From assembly GCF_000954115.1 (NCBI RefSeq), contig NZ_CP010797.1, positions 3,162,001-3,226,000 on the forward strand: a stretch of DNA of 64,000 nt, read 5' to 3'. The notes beneath the pieces were generated by a model. The model searched no databases and was not told the origin of the DNA. It saw only the letters and a list, made by a program, of their open reading frames with translations. The stretch is from Rhodococcus sp. B7740. Lineage in GTDB: Bacteria > Actinomycetota > Actinomycetes > Mycobacteriales > Mycobacteriaceae. The stretch's first letter is position 1. Each line of letters opens with the position of its first letter. The translations under genes and the position numbers were made by a program. Positions 41,817 through 50,828 of this stretch are shown piece by piece.

Positions 41817-42797
41817 TCATGCTCGCCGAACCCCTCTGCGTTCGGCTTCGCGGACCGCGAACTCGCGATAGGTGGTGGCAGGGCGGGAGAGCAGCTTCGG
41901 CAGCACCGTCATGTCACCCGCCGGCAGTCCGTTCTTGTCGTAGTAGTTCATCATGCCCTCGTAGCAATCTCGCGAATCCTGAGGCCAGTTGCGGATTCCC
42001 CGGGCATTCGAGGACTGCGCGAGCCCACGAATCACCTGCCGAGGTGCCTGAATCCTGGTGGACAGCAACGACTTGACAACGACGGTGGCGAGCGCGCCTG
42101 CACCTCGCAGCGGATTCTGCAGAGACGCCGGTGGGAGTCGCACAGCAGACACGCGATGTCCGAGAACGTCGGACCAGATGCGTGCCATCTCGTGTCGATC
42201 GAGCTCATGCGACGACAGATCGTACGTCTGCCCCTCGTGCCCCTCGGGTACGGTCAGGATGTTCGCCGCGACCTCGCTCACGTCCTCGGCGTCGACGACC
42301 CCCATCACCGAATTCGGCGACGTCGGGTACGGCAGAACACCACCCTGCACGAACTCCCAGAAGTCCAGGTAGTTCTGCATGAAGTGCGAGGCCCTCAGGT
42401 TGGTGGAGGCGATCCCCGATCGCCGGAACACCTCCTCGACGCGACCCTTCTCCTGATGGTGAAACATCTTCTCGATCTCGGGATGGATCACCGAGTGGTA
42501 GACGACGTGCTCGACACCGTTCGCACGGCACGCGGCGACGATGTGTTCGGCGATCGATACTTCGTGCACGAGGGACGTCGGATGGATATGGAACAGCCGT
42601 CGAACATCGGTGGTCGCCGTCAGCACATCCGCTGCCGATCGAATGTCGCCGATCACGACATCGTTCGCTCCATCTGCCCTCGCGCCCGCGGCCTGCTTCT
42701 CGTCCTTGACGAAGGCGCGGACCTTTTCTCCGCGTCCGTGCAGTTCGCGCAGCACTGCGCGTCCGACGCCACCGCCGGAACCTGTCACCAGGATCAT
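41817..42797 (-). CDS. NmrA-like NAD(P)-binding protein (copy B)
   Basis: A 326-residue atypical SDR with TGSGGGVGRAVL as nucleotide loop, VYHSVIHPE, HFMQNYL, SVMGVVDAEDV and IWSDVLGH. It is a close paralogue, of the same length, of the protein at 22629-23609. ATG 42797 has AGAGGTG upstream; a longer frame to 42830 is not needed. It is divergent from the alpha/beta hydrolase across two TTGACT-N3-AGTCAA sites, which tie it to the catabolic regulon of this region. Likely a reductase acting on a pathway intermediate, or a redox sensor. Confidence 0.82.
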   Translation of the reverse strand: MILVTGSGGGVGRAVLRELHGRGEKVRAFVKDEKQAAGARADGANDVVIGDIRSAADVLTATTDVRRLFHIHPTSLVHEVSIAEHIVAACRANGVEHVVYHSVIHPEIEKMFHHQEKGRVEEVFRRSGIASTNLRASHFMQNYLDFWEFVQGGVLPYPTSPNSVMGVVDAEDVSEVAANILTVPEGHEGQTYDLSSHELDRHEMARIWSDVLGHRVSAVRLPPASLQNPLRGAGALATVVVKSLLSTRIQAPRQVIRGLAQSSNARGIRNWPQDSRDCYEGMMNYYDKNGLPAGDMTVLPKLLSRPATTYREFAVREAERRGVRRA

Positions 42798-42838
42798 CGT
42801 GCACCTCTTTCGACTGCCGAGTTCGAACAAGTCACATA

Positions 42839-42853
42839 TTGACTTGAAGTCAA
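42839..42853. promoter_or_regulatory. regulon operator TTGACTTGAAGTCAA
   Basis: A perfect TTGACT-N3-AGTCAA inverted repeat, 41 bp from the NmrA-like start. The same 12 specified bases recur at 47360, and with one or two changes at 42874, 51309 and 51326. Confidence 0.85.
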
Positions 42854-42873
42854 AATGTACGATACTGAAAAAA

Positions 42874-42888
42874 CTGACTGATAGTCAA
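42874..42888. promoter_or_regulatory. regulon operator CTGACTGATAGTCAA
   Basis: One base off the TTGACT-N3-AGTCAA consensus, centred 35 bp from the perfect copy and 46 bp before the hydrolase GTG. The pair spans the divergent gap and can control both genes. Confidence 0.8.
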
Positions 42889-42934
42889 TGTTTCGTTTCG
42901 TCCCGCCACCGATCCCTCGAGAGAAAGTTGCGAA

Positions 42935-43849
42935 GTGACCCAATCCGACCTCCGACGATGGCAAGACATGAAGTGGGACAAACACACTCGTGACATAGAT
43001 GTGGACGGATCGCGTATCCACCTCGTCGACCTCAATCCGACCCAGGACGACGTCGTGATCTTCCTGCACGGAATTTCGGCCAGTTGGCGCTGGTTCGTCG
43101 AGATCCTTCCCGAGGTCGCGCGGTCGCATCGAGCCATCGGCATCGACCTCCCCGGCTTCGGTGGCTCGCAGTACTCACGGGGGCACAGCAGCTTCGCCGC
43201 ACTCGCTGATTCCGTCGCCGCCACGTGCTCGACCCTCGGTATCACGCGCGCTACGTTCGTCGGACACTCGATGGGTTCGATCGTGGCGACGCGCCTGGCC
43301 GCGGAGCACCCGGAACTGGTCGAGCGCCTCGTCGTGACCGGTGGACCGATCCTCACGCTCACCGGCCTCACCCGACGTCCGATCAGCACCATCCGTGACC
43401 AACCACGCGCGGTAGCAACCCTGTTGGCCGAATTGATCACCATCAGCCTGCCCATGCCGAATTGGTTGGCGCACAGGGCCGCACGATCGCCCAAGATCCT
43501 CAAAGCCACACTCGGGCCGTTCGTGAACCGGACCGACCGACTCGATCCCGAGCTCATGGACCAGGTGATGTTCGCATTGGGCGCACCGGGATCCTTCCCG
43601 GCGCTGCTGTCCACCGCATCCGCGGACCCGAGTGCAGGGCTGGACCGCGTCACCTGCCCGACGCGGATCATCCGCGGACCGGGCGATCCCCTGTCACCGC
43701 CCGCCGACGTCCAGCGGTTCCTCGACGCCGTTCCGACCGCCACCGCAGTCGAGATCGAGGGCACCGGACATTGGCCGCACATCGAGAAACCGACCGAGTT
43801 CCTGGCCGAACTGACTGCCTTCCTGGACATTCCGGCACAACAGCGCTGA
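42935..43849 (+). CDS. alpha/beta hydrolase
   Basis: A 304-residue alpha/beta hydrolase: oxyanion loop IFLHGISASW, nucleophile S112 in GHSMGS, acid in RGPGDPLSP and histidine in GTGHWPHIEKP. Order and spacing are like the meta-cleavage-product hydrolases and haloperoxidase-like esterases. GTG start. With an extradiol-type dioxygenase and FAH-family enzyme in the same regulon, C-C bond hydrolysis of a ring-cleavage product is a sensible guess, though simple ester hydrolysis cannot be excluded. It converges on the flavin hydroxylase, with a hairpin between them. Confidence 0.87.
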   Translation: MTQSDLRRWQDMKWDKHTRDIDVDGSRIHLVDLNPTQDDVVIFLHGISASWRWFVEILPEVARSHRAIGIDLPGFGGSQYSRGHSSFAALADSVAATCSTLGITRATFVGHSMGSIVATRLAAEHPELVERLVVTGGPILTLTGLTRRPISTIRDQPRAVATLLAELITISLPMPNWLAHRAARSPKILKATLGPFVNRTDRLDPELMDQVMFALGAPGSFPALLSTASADPSAGLDRVTCPTRIIRGPGDPLSPPADVQRFLDAVPTATAVEIEGTGHWPHIEKPTEFLAELTAFLDIPAQQR

Positions 43850-43862
43850 ACGCTTCGTCGAG

Positions 43863-43909
43863 CACGACCGATGATGCCCTGCCGAATGTAGGGCACCATC
43901 GGTTCGTGT
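43863..43909. terminator. bidirectional hairpin between convergent genes
   Basis: CACGACCGATG-AT-GCCCT pairs with AGGGC-AC-CATCGGTTCGTG around a short loop, with one internal mismatch and one bulged T. It lies between the stops of the alpha/beta hydrolase and the flavin hydroxylase and could end both transcripts. Confidence 0.7.
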
Positions 43910-43919
43910 CGCGCGAGGG

Positions 43920-45710
43920 CTACACGCGGGCGGACACCGCGAAGTAGTGCCCCCATTGTCGGCTCACGAACTCGCTCAGCTCCCGCCTGGCGTCCTCACC
44001 CGATGCCGATGAGCGCCAGGCGACATGGCCGTCGGGCCGCACGAGCACCGCTCCGGTCTCACCCACCTCGTACAGTCCGATCAGCTCGTCCCGAGCGGCA
44101 CCTGCCGGTAGTTCCGCAGAGATCAAGGTGACGCCGGGTCCGACCTTCTCGAGCTCGGACACCACGCCTGCCCATCTGTCGCCATCGAAAGTGAACAGCG
44201 ACAGTGTGTTCGGGTCGAGTGTCTCGTGCACCGCCACCTGCGCACCACCCACCGAGACCATCGCGTGGGGGAGTCTTGCCCCCGGGTAGGTCGTGGGCAG
44301 GTAATCCACCACGTCTTCGGCGGGCTTTGCCGACGGGTCCCGTGCGATCAACGGACTGGCGTAGAGGTAACCGAATTGCAAGCCGATCGACACGAAATGC
44401 TCGACCTGAAGCGGGATGGCGTCGGCGATCTCGCGACGAAGCTGGGCGGACCCGGGTGCGTCGGGATCGACTTTGTGCGATCGCGCCATCTGCTTCCGGG
44501 TGGCAGCGGCAGCCAGTGGCGCGATCAGCTTTCCCGGAACCTTGTTCAGCGGCGGCCGACCCACCACCTGAGTCGCTTTCGCTAACATCTTGTTGGTGAT
44601 GCCCACCCTCTTTCCGATGTCGTCCATCCGGAAGTGGTTCGCCACACTCTGCTCGGCGAACTTCTCCACCACCGGACGACGCTCGGTCTCGTAGGTGTCC
44701 AACAGAGACGGGGACGCGGTGCCGGACAGAACGGCGTCGAGCTTCCAGGCCAGATTGTGGGCATCCTGAACACCCGAGTTCAGCCCGAAACCACCGGTGT
44801 GCGGAAACCGGTGCGCCGCATCGCCGAGCAGGAGCAGACGGCCACGACGGAACGCATCGGCGGTCTGCGATGTCATCACCCAGGTTCCGGTCGATTCCAG
44901 ATCGAAGTCGTGGTCTCCCAACACCTTCGGCAGCGTGCGTGACCAGTAGGCTCGACTGTCCTTGGCGATCTCCTGGTCGGGGTGCAGGTACGCCGTCATC
45001 AGAATGTATCGATGGTCGGCATGCGCGATCATCACTCCGCACAGGTCCGGCGTGTAGATCCAACTGAGCAGCGGCCGAGCATCATCGGGGAAGAGTGTCT
45101 TCGAGGTGAAGAAGGCACTGCCCATGTTCGCCAGGACAGGTCCGGTCAGTCCGACCCCGGTACCGTCTCGTGTCGCGCTGTTCGCACCATCGCATGCCAG
45201 CACGTACTCGGCCTCGATCTCGGCCACTCCGCTTGCGCAACGCCCACGCACACGTGCACCGGACGAGTCGGTGTCGACGGACTCGACAGCGCATCCGCGG
45301 CGAAACTCGATCAGCGGTTCGGCGTCGAGCGCATCCCACAGTGCCGGCATCAACAGATGCTGACCTATGTGCGAGACCAGGAACGGACTCTGGCTCTCGA
45401 CGATTGCCTTGCGCTCGGGGTCCGAGAGCAGGTCGATCGAACCGATGGCCTCGTCCGCGAGATTCCCGAACCAGCTGATGAGATTGACGGTCTCGTGCGG
45501 CGGCGACATCGCAGCGATCGAGCGCGCCAACTCGGAGCTGTATTCGTTCCAGATCTCGAGAGTGCGGGCGTTGATCACGTGCGCGGCGGGATGAAACAGG
45601 GGCGCGTTGCGGCGCTCGAGAACGACACTGCGAATCCCTCTGCGTGCCAACAGCAACGCGGCGGTACAACCGGCCGGTCCGGCTCCGACCACGGCGATCG
45701 GCACGGTCAT
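43920..45710 (-). CDS. class A FAD-dependent aromatic hydroxylase
   Basis: A 596-residue flavoprotein hydroxylase of the phenol 2-monooxygenase/TfdB/MhpA-like size class. FAD motif GAGPAG is at residues 9-14, the central DG motif is in ACDGANSATRDGTG, and the GD motif is LLLGDAAHRFPHTGGFGLNSGVQDAHNLAWKL. A C-terminal thioredoxin-like domain (about 480-596) follows, as in phenol hydroxylases. It should hydroxylate an aromatic ring with NAD(P)H and O2. ATG 45710 overlaps the FAH-family stop (ATGA). It is the last gene of the dioxygenase, FAH, hydroxylase operon. Confidence 0.9.
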   Translation of the reverse strand: MTVPIAVVGAGPAGCTAALLLARRGIRSVVLERRNAPLFHPAAHVINARTLEIWNEYSSELARSIAAMSPPHETVNLISWFGNLADEAIGSIDLLSDPERKAIVESQSPFLVSHIGQHLLMPALWDALDAEPLIEFRRGCAVESVDTDSSGARVRGRCASGVAEIEAEYVLACDGANSATRDGTGVGLTGPVLANMGSAFFTSKTLFPDDARPLLSWIYTPDLCGVMIAHADHRYILMTAYLHPDQEIAKDSRAYWSRTLPKVLGDHDFDLESTGTWVMTSQTADAFRRGRLLLLGDAAHRFPHTGGFGLNSGVQDAHNLAWKLDAVLSGTASPSLLDTYETERRPVVEKFAEQSVANHFRMDDIGKRVGITNKMLAKATQVVGRPPLNKVPGKLIAPLAAAATRKQMARSHKVDPDAPGSAQLRREIADAIPLQVEHFVSIGLQFGYLYASPLIARDPSAKPAEDVVDYLPTTYPGARLPHAMVSVGGAQVAVHETLDPNTLSLFTFDGDRWAGVVSELEKVGPGVTLISAELPAGAARDELIGLYEVGETGAVLVRPDGHVAWRSSASGEDARRELSEFVSRQWGHYFAVSARV

Positions 45711-46633
45711 CGGACCACCGTCTCCTGCATCCCGAGATCGATGGCTCCGTCGGCGGTCCTGATACCGGCAGTGATCACATCGTCGACCGAGAGGTAATCG
45801 GGATTCTTCGCCTGCCGGGCGAAGAAGAACTTCCACTTCAGCGCCGGCGGAATCAACTCACCGATCTTCTGCACGATCTTGGGCGGCGCGGAAATGGCGG
45901 TGCCGATCGGTGTTCCGGTGAGGAGTACGTCGCCGGCAGTCATGTTCTGGAAGCGGGCCAGCCTGGTGAGCGCCTCGGCCGGCGGAGTGATCAGGTCGTT
46001 GCCGATCGTCTGGTCCTGGCGCGTCTCGCCGTTGACCGCCAGCGTCATGTGCAGCTCGGGGATGCGGCGGAGCTCGTCGTTGTCCAACAGCACCAACCGA
46101 GGACCCAACGGGGTGAACGTGGGATACGACTTGCTCTCGTACACCTGAACTTTCGTCAACTGGATCTCCCGCGCGGACACATCGTTCGCCACGATCACCC
46201 CGGCTACGTAATCCGAGAGGTTCTCGTCGGTGACCGTCGTACCGATGGGAATCTCGGCACCGACGACGATCCCCAGTTCGATCTCGTAGTCCAACAGCGC
46301 CACCTCGGGTGGCTGGCGGATGGGATCGAACGGACCACTGACCGACGCCGAGGACTTACGAAAGAACGTCGGCTGCAACGTGTTCGGATCGGAACCCGCG
46401 TCGATCGCGTGCGACCGATAATTGAGCAGCTGCGCCACCACCCGGCACGGTGTGGTGACCGGAGATACGAGCTCCAGCTCGTCGACACTCGACCCTGCGC
46501 CCGACGCACCGGTGATGGCGTCGCGGTCGGCAAGAAGTTCGCGGGTGGTCTCGGCCGTCGTCTCGATACGGATTGCACGGTCGCCGTCGAGGCGCCACCA
46601 ACCGTCGATGGTCCGGACTACGTTGACTGACAT
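45707..46633 (-). CDS. fumarylacetoacetate hydrolase-family enzyme
   Basis: A 308-residue FAH-fold protein. AQLLNYRSHAIDAG is the N-terminal substrate region, metal ligands lie in LLDYEIELGIVVG (E-x-E) and the aspartate of ANDVSAREIQ, and LTGTPIGTAISAP is the family end motif. It is the second FAH-family gene in the window but clearly not a copy of the one at 26934. In a ring-cleavage pathway it would act as hydratase, decarboxylase or C-C hydrolase on the opened chain. It lies between the VOC dioxygenase and the hydroxylase. Confidence 0.88.
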   Translation of the reverse strand: MSVNVVRTIDGWWRLDGDRAIRIETTAETTRELLADRDAITGASGAGSSVDELELVSPVTTPCRVVAQLLNYRSHAIDAGSDPNTLQPTFFRKSSASVSGPFDPIRQPPEVALLDYEIELGIVVGAEIPIGTTVTDENLSDYVAGVIVANDVSAREIQLTKVQVYESKSYPTFTPLGPRLVLLDNDELRRIPELHMTLAVNGETRQDQTIGNDLITPPAEALTRLARFQNMTAGDVLLTGTPIGTAISAPPKIVQKIGELIPPALKWKFFFARQAKNPDYLSVDDVITAGIRTADGAIDLGMQETVVR

Positions 46634-46673
46634 GTGAGTCTCTATCCCCCTGGTTCGATCGAAATCGGCGCGT

Positions 46674-47309
46674 TCACAATGTTTTCGGCGTGATGGTCTT
46701 CTTGTTCGCGACCACCGGATGGCCCGGCCGAGTTCCGGCCTCGCGTCGGCGAAGCTCCTCGTGCGGCACGCCGTTGCGCAGCTGGCTGAGCAGGTAATCG
46801 GGGTCGATGTTGACGCCGATCGGGTTCTGGGCGAACTCCTCGGTGAAGAAGAACGCCGCGGTGTTCTCGGCGTCGAAGTTCTCGACCTGGAACTCGAGGC
46901 GCACCCCGTCGGGATCCTCGTAGTAGAGCGAGATCGTCGGTCCGTGATTGATCGACCAGACGGGGAGGATGCCCAACCGCTTGAGCCGCACGTAGTTCTC
47001 CAACAACCGCTCGAGCGAAACGAACGTCAACGCGATGTGATCGATCCCGTATGCCTTGCGCTTGAACTTGGAGAACGGGAAGAGGAACCTGACCGGCTTC
47101 GGAACGGCGATGATCGCCAGTCGATGCGACTCGTCGTCCCAGGTCAAGAACGTGATTCCCTCGTCCTGGTAGACGATCTCGGCACCGAACACCGCTCCGT
47201 ACCAGCGCACCATCTCCTCGGTGCGAGCCGACTTGACCACCCAGTGGGCGATGAGATCGGGAGCAACCCTCGGCGCTCTCCGACTCCCTGCATCCTGCGT
47301 CGCACTCAT
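46674..47309 (-). CDS. extradiol-type VOC dioxygenase
   Basis: A 211-residue VOC protein. Candidate Fe(II) ligands follow the extradiol pattern: His in LIAHWVVKS, His in GIDHIALTF, and Glu in VRLEFQVENF, with SLYYEDPDGVRLEF as a typical end of the domain. It is smaller than the classic two-domain 2,3-dihydroxybiphenyl dioxygenases, so it is a single-domain type. ATG 47309 has AAAGG upstream; a GTG at 47333 is the alternative. As first gene of the operon, 50 bp from a perfect TTGACT-N3-AGTCAA site, it probably cleaves the catechol made by the hydroxylase. Confidence 0.8.
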   Translation of the reverse strand: MSATQDAGSRRAPRVAPDLIAHWVVKSARTEEMVRWYGAVFGAEIVYQDEGITFLTWDDESHRLAIIAVPKPVRFLFPFSKFKRKAYGIDHIALTFVSLERLLENYVRLKRLGILPVWSINHGPTISLYYEDPDGVRLEFQVENFDAENTAAFFFTEEFAQNPIGVNIDPDYLLSQLRNGVPHEELRRREAGTRPGHPVVANKKTITPKTL

Positions 47310-47359
47310 CGAACGAGCCTTTCCTCGGGTCACCTGTTGTGACCTACGCTACGACCACT

Positions 47360-47374
47360 TTGACTGTCAGTCAA
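47360..47374. promoter_or_regulatory. regulon operator TTGACTGTCAGTCAA
   Basis: A perfect TTGACT-N3-AGTCAA repeat between the dioxygenase operon and the divergent TetR gene at 47428, 53 bp from the TetR start. Only the three central bases differ from the copy at 42839. Confidence 0.87.
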
Positions 47375-47427
47375 GAAATTGATCGAGCGTCAGGAGAGAT
47401 CGCGCCGGGTGGGCTAATGTCGGATCG

Positions 47428-48036
47428 GTGTCGAACAACTCGCCCACCGGTGCCGAGCGGTCTCGCCGTGCCCGCCCCCGACTGGACCGTCGGCAGGCCT
47501 TGATCGACGCCGCCATCGAGCTGCTGGCCGAGGGCAACAGCGCCGACATCAGCGCGGCCGCGATCTCCCGTCGAGCGGGCGTCGCACACGGACTGCTGTT
47601 CTACTACTTCACCGACAAACAAGGCCTGGTCGCGGCCGCCCTCGCCGACGTGCTGTCGAAGCTGGCCGAGTCTCAGGAGCCCGCCGCCGACGAGACATCC
47701 GTGCGCGCACGCATGGAAGGTTTCGTGCGACGCCATATCGAATTTCTCGAGCGCCACCGTGCCCTCTACGTCCGAGTGGTCCGGGAAGGTGAATTGGGCG
47801 ATTCCGTCGTCGAACATGCCGTCCGAGAGGCACGGGCCGAGGGCGCACGTCAGGTCGCAGCCCTGGCCGAGCTGCCCGATCCACTGTCCCCGCTCCAGGC
47901 GGCCGCGATCTCGGGATGGACCGGCTTTCTAGACCGCACAGCAGACGCCTACTTCGACACTCCAGGGCTCGAACTCGATGCGATCGTAGCGCTGGTGGTC
48001 GACGCCTTCGAAGCGGTCGTCGACGCATCGAAGTAG
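47428..48036 (+). CDS. TetR-family regulator of the degradation cluster
   Basis: A 202-residue TetR protein (GTG start) divergent from the dioxygenase operon. Its helix-turn-helix (about 22-65) has the recognition stretch AGVAHGLLFYYFTDKQGL. The TetR at 52674 has ADVAHGLLFHYFGNKRGI, nearly the same helix, so both probably read the same operator, TTGACT-N3-AGTCAA. This protein is the best candidate repressor of the regulon because a perfect site lies in its own divergent gap. The inducer is presumably a pathway substrate or CoA ester. Confidence 0.88.
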   Translation: MSNNSPTGAERSRRARPRLDRRQALIDAAIELLAEGNSADISAAAISRRAGVAHGLLFYYFTDKQGLVAAALADVLSKLAESQEPAADETSVRARMEGFVRRHIEFLERHRALYVRVVREGELGDSVVEHAVREARAEGARQVAALAELPDPLSPLQAAAISGWTGFLDRTADAYFDTPGLELDAIVALVVDAFEAVVDASK

Positions 48037-48095
48037 ACCCACCGGCGTCTCGGAAGAGGTCAGAACGACCATATTCGCCCACGCTCCTGCACCGG

Positions 48096-48138
48096 ATATT
48101 GAGCAATATGCACCCTGCGGGACTCAGCACTTGCGCAA
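48096..48138. promoter_or_regulatory. palindromes upstream of the E1 gene
   Basis: ATATTGAGCAATAT (48096-48109) is a palindrome with arms ATATTG and CAATAT around AG. TTGCGCAA (48131-48138) is a second palindrome 32 bp on. Both contain TTGMGCAA, which suggests one regulator binding twice, in the 271-bp gap before the E1 gene. The regulator is unknown and the TTGACT element is absent here. The rest of the gap holds nothing I can name except AGGAG at 48296. Confidence 0.5.
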
Positions 48139-48307
48139 CAACGCAGGCTGCTGGTGCACTGTCTCCCATCGCAGCTCAGTTGCATCCTCTCGGCGATTCG
48201 AAACCCGAACGCCCGCCCGGACCGCAGAACCGCACTCGGTTCTCCCTCGTCCGCTCTACCTTCTTCGTGCCCCCGGCACATTCGACGTCGCTTCAGGAGC
48301 ACCTGTC

Positions 48308-50662
48308 ATGACCAGCATCAGTCCCGCCGATCACCGCTCACCCACCGGTGATCACCACGATCTGCACGAGCTCGCCCAGCGGGTGCTGTGGCTGTCGACG
48401 TCGATGATTCACCATGCCAATCGAATTCGGCCCAACCCGACCGGACTCAAGGTCGGCGGCCACCAAGCCTCCTGCGCGTCGATGGTCTCGATCATGACCT
48501 CGCTGTGGTTCGAGCAGCTGCAGCCAGGCGACCGTGTGTCGGTCAAGCCTCATGCCTCGCCGGTGCTGCACGCGATCAACTACCTGCTGGGTGAGCTGGA
48601 CCAGAAGTACCTGACGACACTGCGCGCATACGGCGGTCTGCAGTCATACCCCTCGCGGGCCAAGGACCCGGACACCGTCGACTACTCCACCGGATCGGTC
48701 GGCATCGGTGCTACGGCACCGATCTGGGGAGCGATGTCCCGACGCTTCGTCGAGGACCGGTTCGGCCCGGAGGAATCCACACCGAAGACGCCCGGCTTCA
48801 GCGGACGGCAGTACTCGTTGGTCGGCGATGCGGAACTCGACGAAGGCGCGGTCTGGGAGGCGATCATCGACCCGGGCATCGCCGAGCTCGGCGAGATCGT
48901 CTGGATCGTCGACCTCAACCGTCAGTCGCTGGACCGAGTGGTCCCCAACATCGCTGCGCGTCGCCTCGAGAAGATGTTCGACGCCGCCGGCTGGCAGGTC
49001 ATCACCGTCAAGTTCGGCCGGTTGCTCGAGGACCTGTTCGCCAAGCCGGGTGGCGACGCATTGCGCACGCGCATTCTGGACATGCCGAATCCGGAATACC
49101 AACGCCTGCTGCGCTGCACCGCCGAGGAGGTGCGCACCAGACTTCCCGGATCGGGTCCCGACGCCACCGCCATTGCCGACCTGATCGCCGATCTCGACGA
49201 CACACTACTGACCGAGTCCATTCGCAACCTGGGTGGACACGATCTGGATGCGTTGCGCGAGGCCTACTCTCGCATCGACGACACCCGCCCCACCGTGATC
49301 ATCGCGTACACGGTCAAGGGGTTCGGCCTGCCGACCCAGGGACATCCGCAGAACCACTCCTCACTGTTGACCGTCGAGGAGTACGCAGAACTCGCACGTA
49401 CCCTCGGCACCGACCCCGAGAAGCCCTGGGGCCGCTTCGATTCCGACAGCGGACCCGGCCGGCTGTGCACTGCCACCGCCGAACGGCTACGCCGCGAACC
49501 GATTCCGGCGTCGACGCCACCTGCCGTCCCCACCGACATCGGACGCACCCCCAAGGGCACGGCCACCACGCAGGCCGCGCTGGGACGCACCCTGATCGAC
49601 CTCACCCGAGAAGCCCCCGACGCGGCTCGTCGTGTCGTCACGGTCAGTCCCGACGTCAGTTCGACCACCAACCTCGGCGGTTGGGTCAACAAGGTCGGCG
49701 TCTGGTCGTCGTCGGATCGGCACGACTGGTTCGGCGACGACGCCGAGACGATCATGCACTGGCGCGAAGGGCCGTCCGGTCAGCACATGGAACTCGGTAT
49801 CGCAGAGACCAACCTGGTCGGCCTGATGGGCGAGCTCGGTGCCACGTGGAGTCGGTGGGGGGAGCCGCTGTTCCCGATCGGGGTCATGTACGACCCCTTC
49901 GTCGAGCGCGCACTCGAGCCGTGGTCTTACGGCATCTACGCGGGTGGTCAGTCGATTCTGGTCGGCACGCCGTCGGGAGTCACCCTGGCCGCGGAAGGTG
50001 GTGCGCACCAGTCGATCAAGACCCCGTCCATCGGACTGGAGCAGCCCGGCTGCATCACCTACGAGCCCGCATTCGCCATCGACGTCGAATGGACACTGCT
50101 CGCCAGCATCGGCCGACTCGGACGCCCCGACGGCTCCTCGGCATACCTGCGTCTGTCGACGCGTCCCGTCGATCAGTCGAAGGCGGACGTCCCCAGCGAT
50201 CCGGCTGCCCGGGAACGCAGGCGTCGGCAGGTGGTCGCGGGCGGCTATCCGCTGGTGCGTCGAGACGGAGCAACGGTGACCATCGCCGCCATGGGCGCGT
50301 TGATGACCGAAGCGCTGGACGCCGCAGAGCGTTTGGAGCGGATCGGTGTCATCGCCGACGTTCTGTGCATCACCAGCCCTGGCGAGCTCTACCGCGCGCT
50401 CCAGGCGCGGCAAGGACACCACGTCGGCGAATCCTGGATTCTCGATCAACTGCTGCCCGCCGACCGAGCGACCCCGATGGTGACGGTGCTCGACGGGCAT
50501 CCACACACCCTCGCGTTCCTCGCCACCGTCAACAGGGTTGCGTCGACATCGTTGGGTGTGAGCAACTTCGGACAGGTGGGCTCACTCGACGAGGTGTACA
50601 AGCACCACCGAATCGACACCGATTCCATCGTGGGCGCAGCTCTCGATGTGACCGGTCGGTGA
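48308..50662 (+). CDS. homodimeric pyruvate dehydrogenase-type E1 (AceE-like)
   Basis: A 784-residue thiamine-diphosphate enzyme. The cofactor motif is GDAELDEG (D174) followed by IVDLNRQSLDR, as in AceE. The N-terminal GLKVGGHQASCASMVSIMTSLWF, the pyrimidine-domain MELGIAETNLVGLMGELG and a transketolase C-terminal domain follow. It is about 100 residues shorter than true AceE, and no E2 or E3 gene is adjacent, so it may act on another 2-oxo acid or be a specialised duplicate. AGGAG lies seven bases before the ATG. It sits inside the degradation cluster and could process the pyruvate or oxo acid released there. Confidence 0.83.
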   Translation: MTSISPADHRSPTGDHHDLHELAQRVLWLSTSMIHHANRIRPNPTGLKVGGHQASCASMVSIMTSLWFEQLQPGDRVSVKPHASPVLHAINYLLGELDQKYLTTLRAYGGLQSYPSRAKDPDTVDYSTGSVGIGATAPIWGAMSRRFVEDRFGPEESTPKTPGFSGRQYSLVGDAELDEGAVWEAIIDPGIAELGEIVWIVDLNRQSLDRVVPNIAARRLEKMFDAAGWQVITVKFGRLLEDLFAKPGGDALRTRILDMPNPEYQRLLRCTAEEVRTRLPGSGPDATAIADLIADLDDTLLTESIRNLGGHDLDALREAYSRIDDTRPTVIIAYTVKGFGLPTQGHPQNHSSLLTVEEYAELARTLGTDPEKPWGRFDSDSGPGRLCTATAERLRREPIPASTPPAVPTDIGRTPKGTATTQAALGRTLIDLTREAPDAARRVVTVSPDVSSTTNLGGWVNKVGVWSSSDRHDWFGDDAETIMHWREGPSGQHMELGIAETNLVGLMGELGATWSRWGEPLFPIGVMYDPFVERALEPWSYGIYAGGQSILVGTPSGVTLAAEGGAHQSIKTPSIGLEQPGCITYEPAFAIDVEWTLLASIGRLGRPDGSSAYLRLSTRPVDQSKADVPSDPAARERRRRQVVAGGYPLVRRDGATVTIAAMGALMTEALDAAERLERIGVIADVLCITSPGELYRALQARQGHHVGESWILDQLLPADRATPMVTVLDGHPHTLAFLATVNRVASTSLGVSNFGQVGSLDEVYKHHRIDTDSIVGAALDVTGR

Positions 50663-50790
50663 CAGGGCTCCTTCGACAGCGAACGCAGCCATGACCGCAT
50701 CGTCGACGGTGCCGCTCGCTACCTCGGCGATGTCGGGCTTGCTCGAAAACGGTTACACAGCAGCTCGTCTCGACTGACAATTCGAACTCT

Positions 50791-50824
50791 CCGATCGCCC
50801 CGCTCGCACGTGCGGGGCGATCGG
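50791..50824. terminator. hairpin between the E1 and SRPBCC genes
   Basis: CCGATCGCCCCGC (50791-50803) and GCGGGGCGATCGG (50812-50824) are perfect 13-bp arms with an 8-base loop, between convergent genes. It ends four bases before the SRPBCC stop. A strong bidirectional terminator candidate without a long U-run. Confidence 0.78.
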
Positions 50825-50828
50825 CGTT

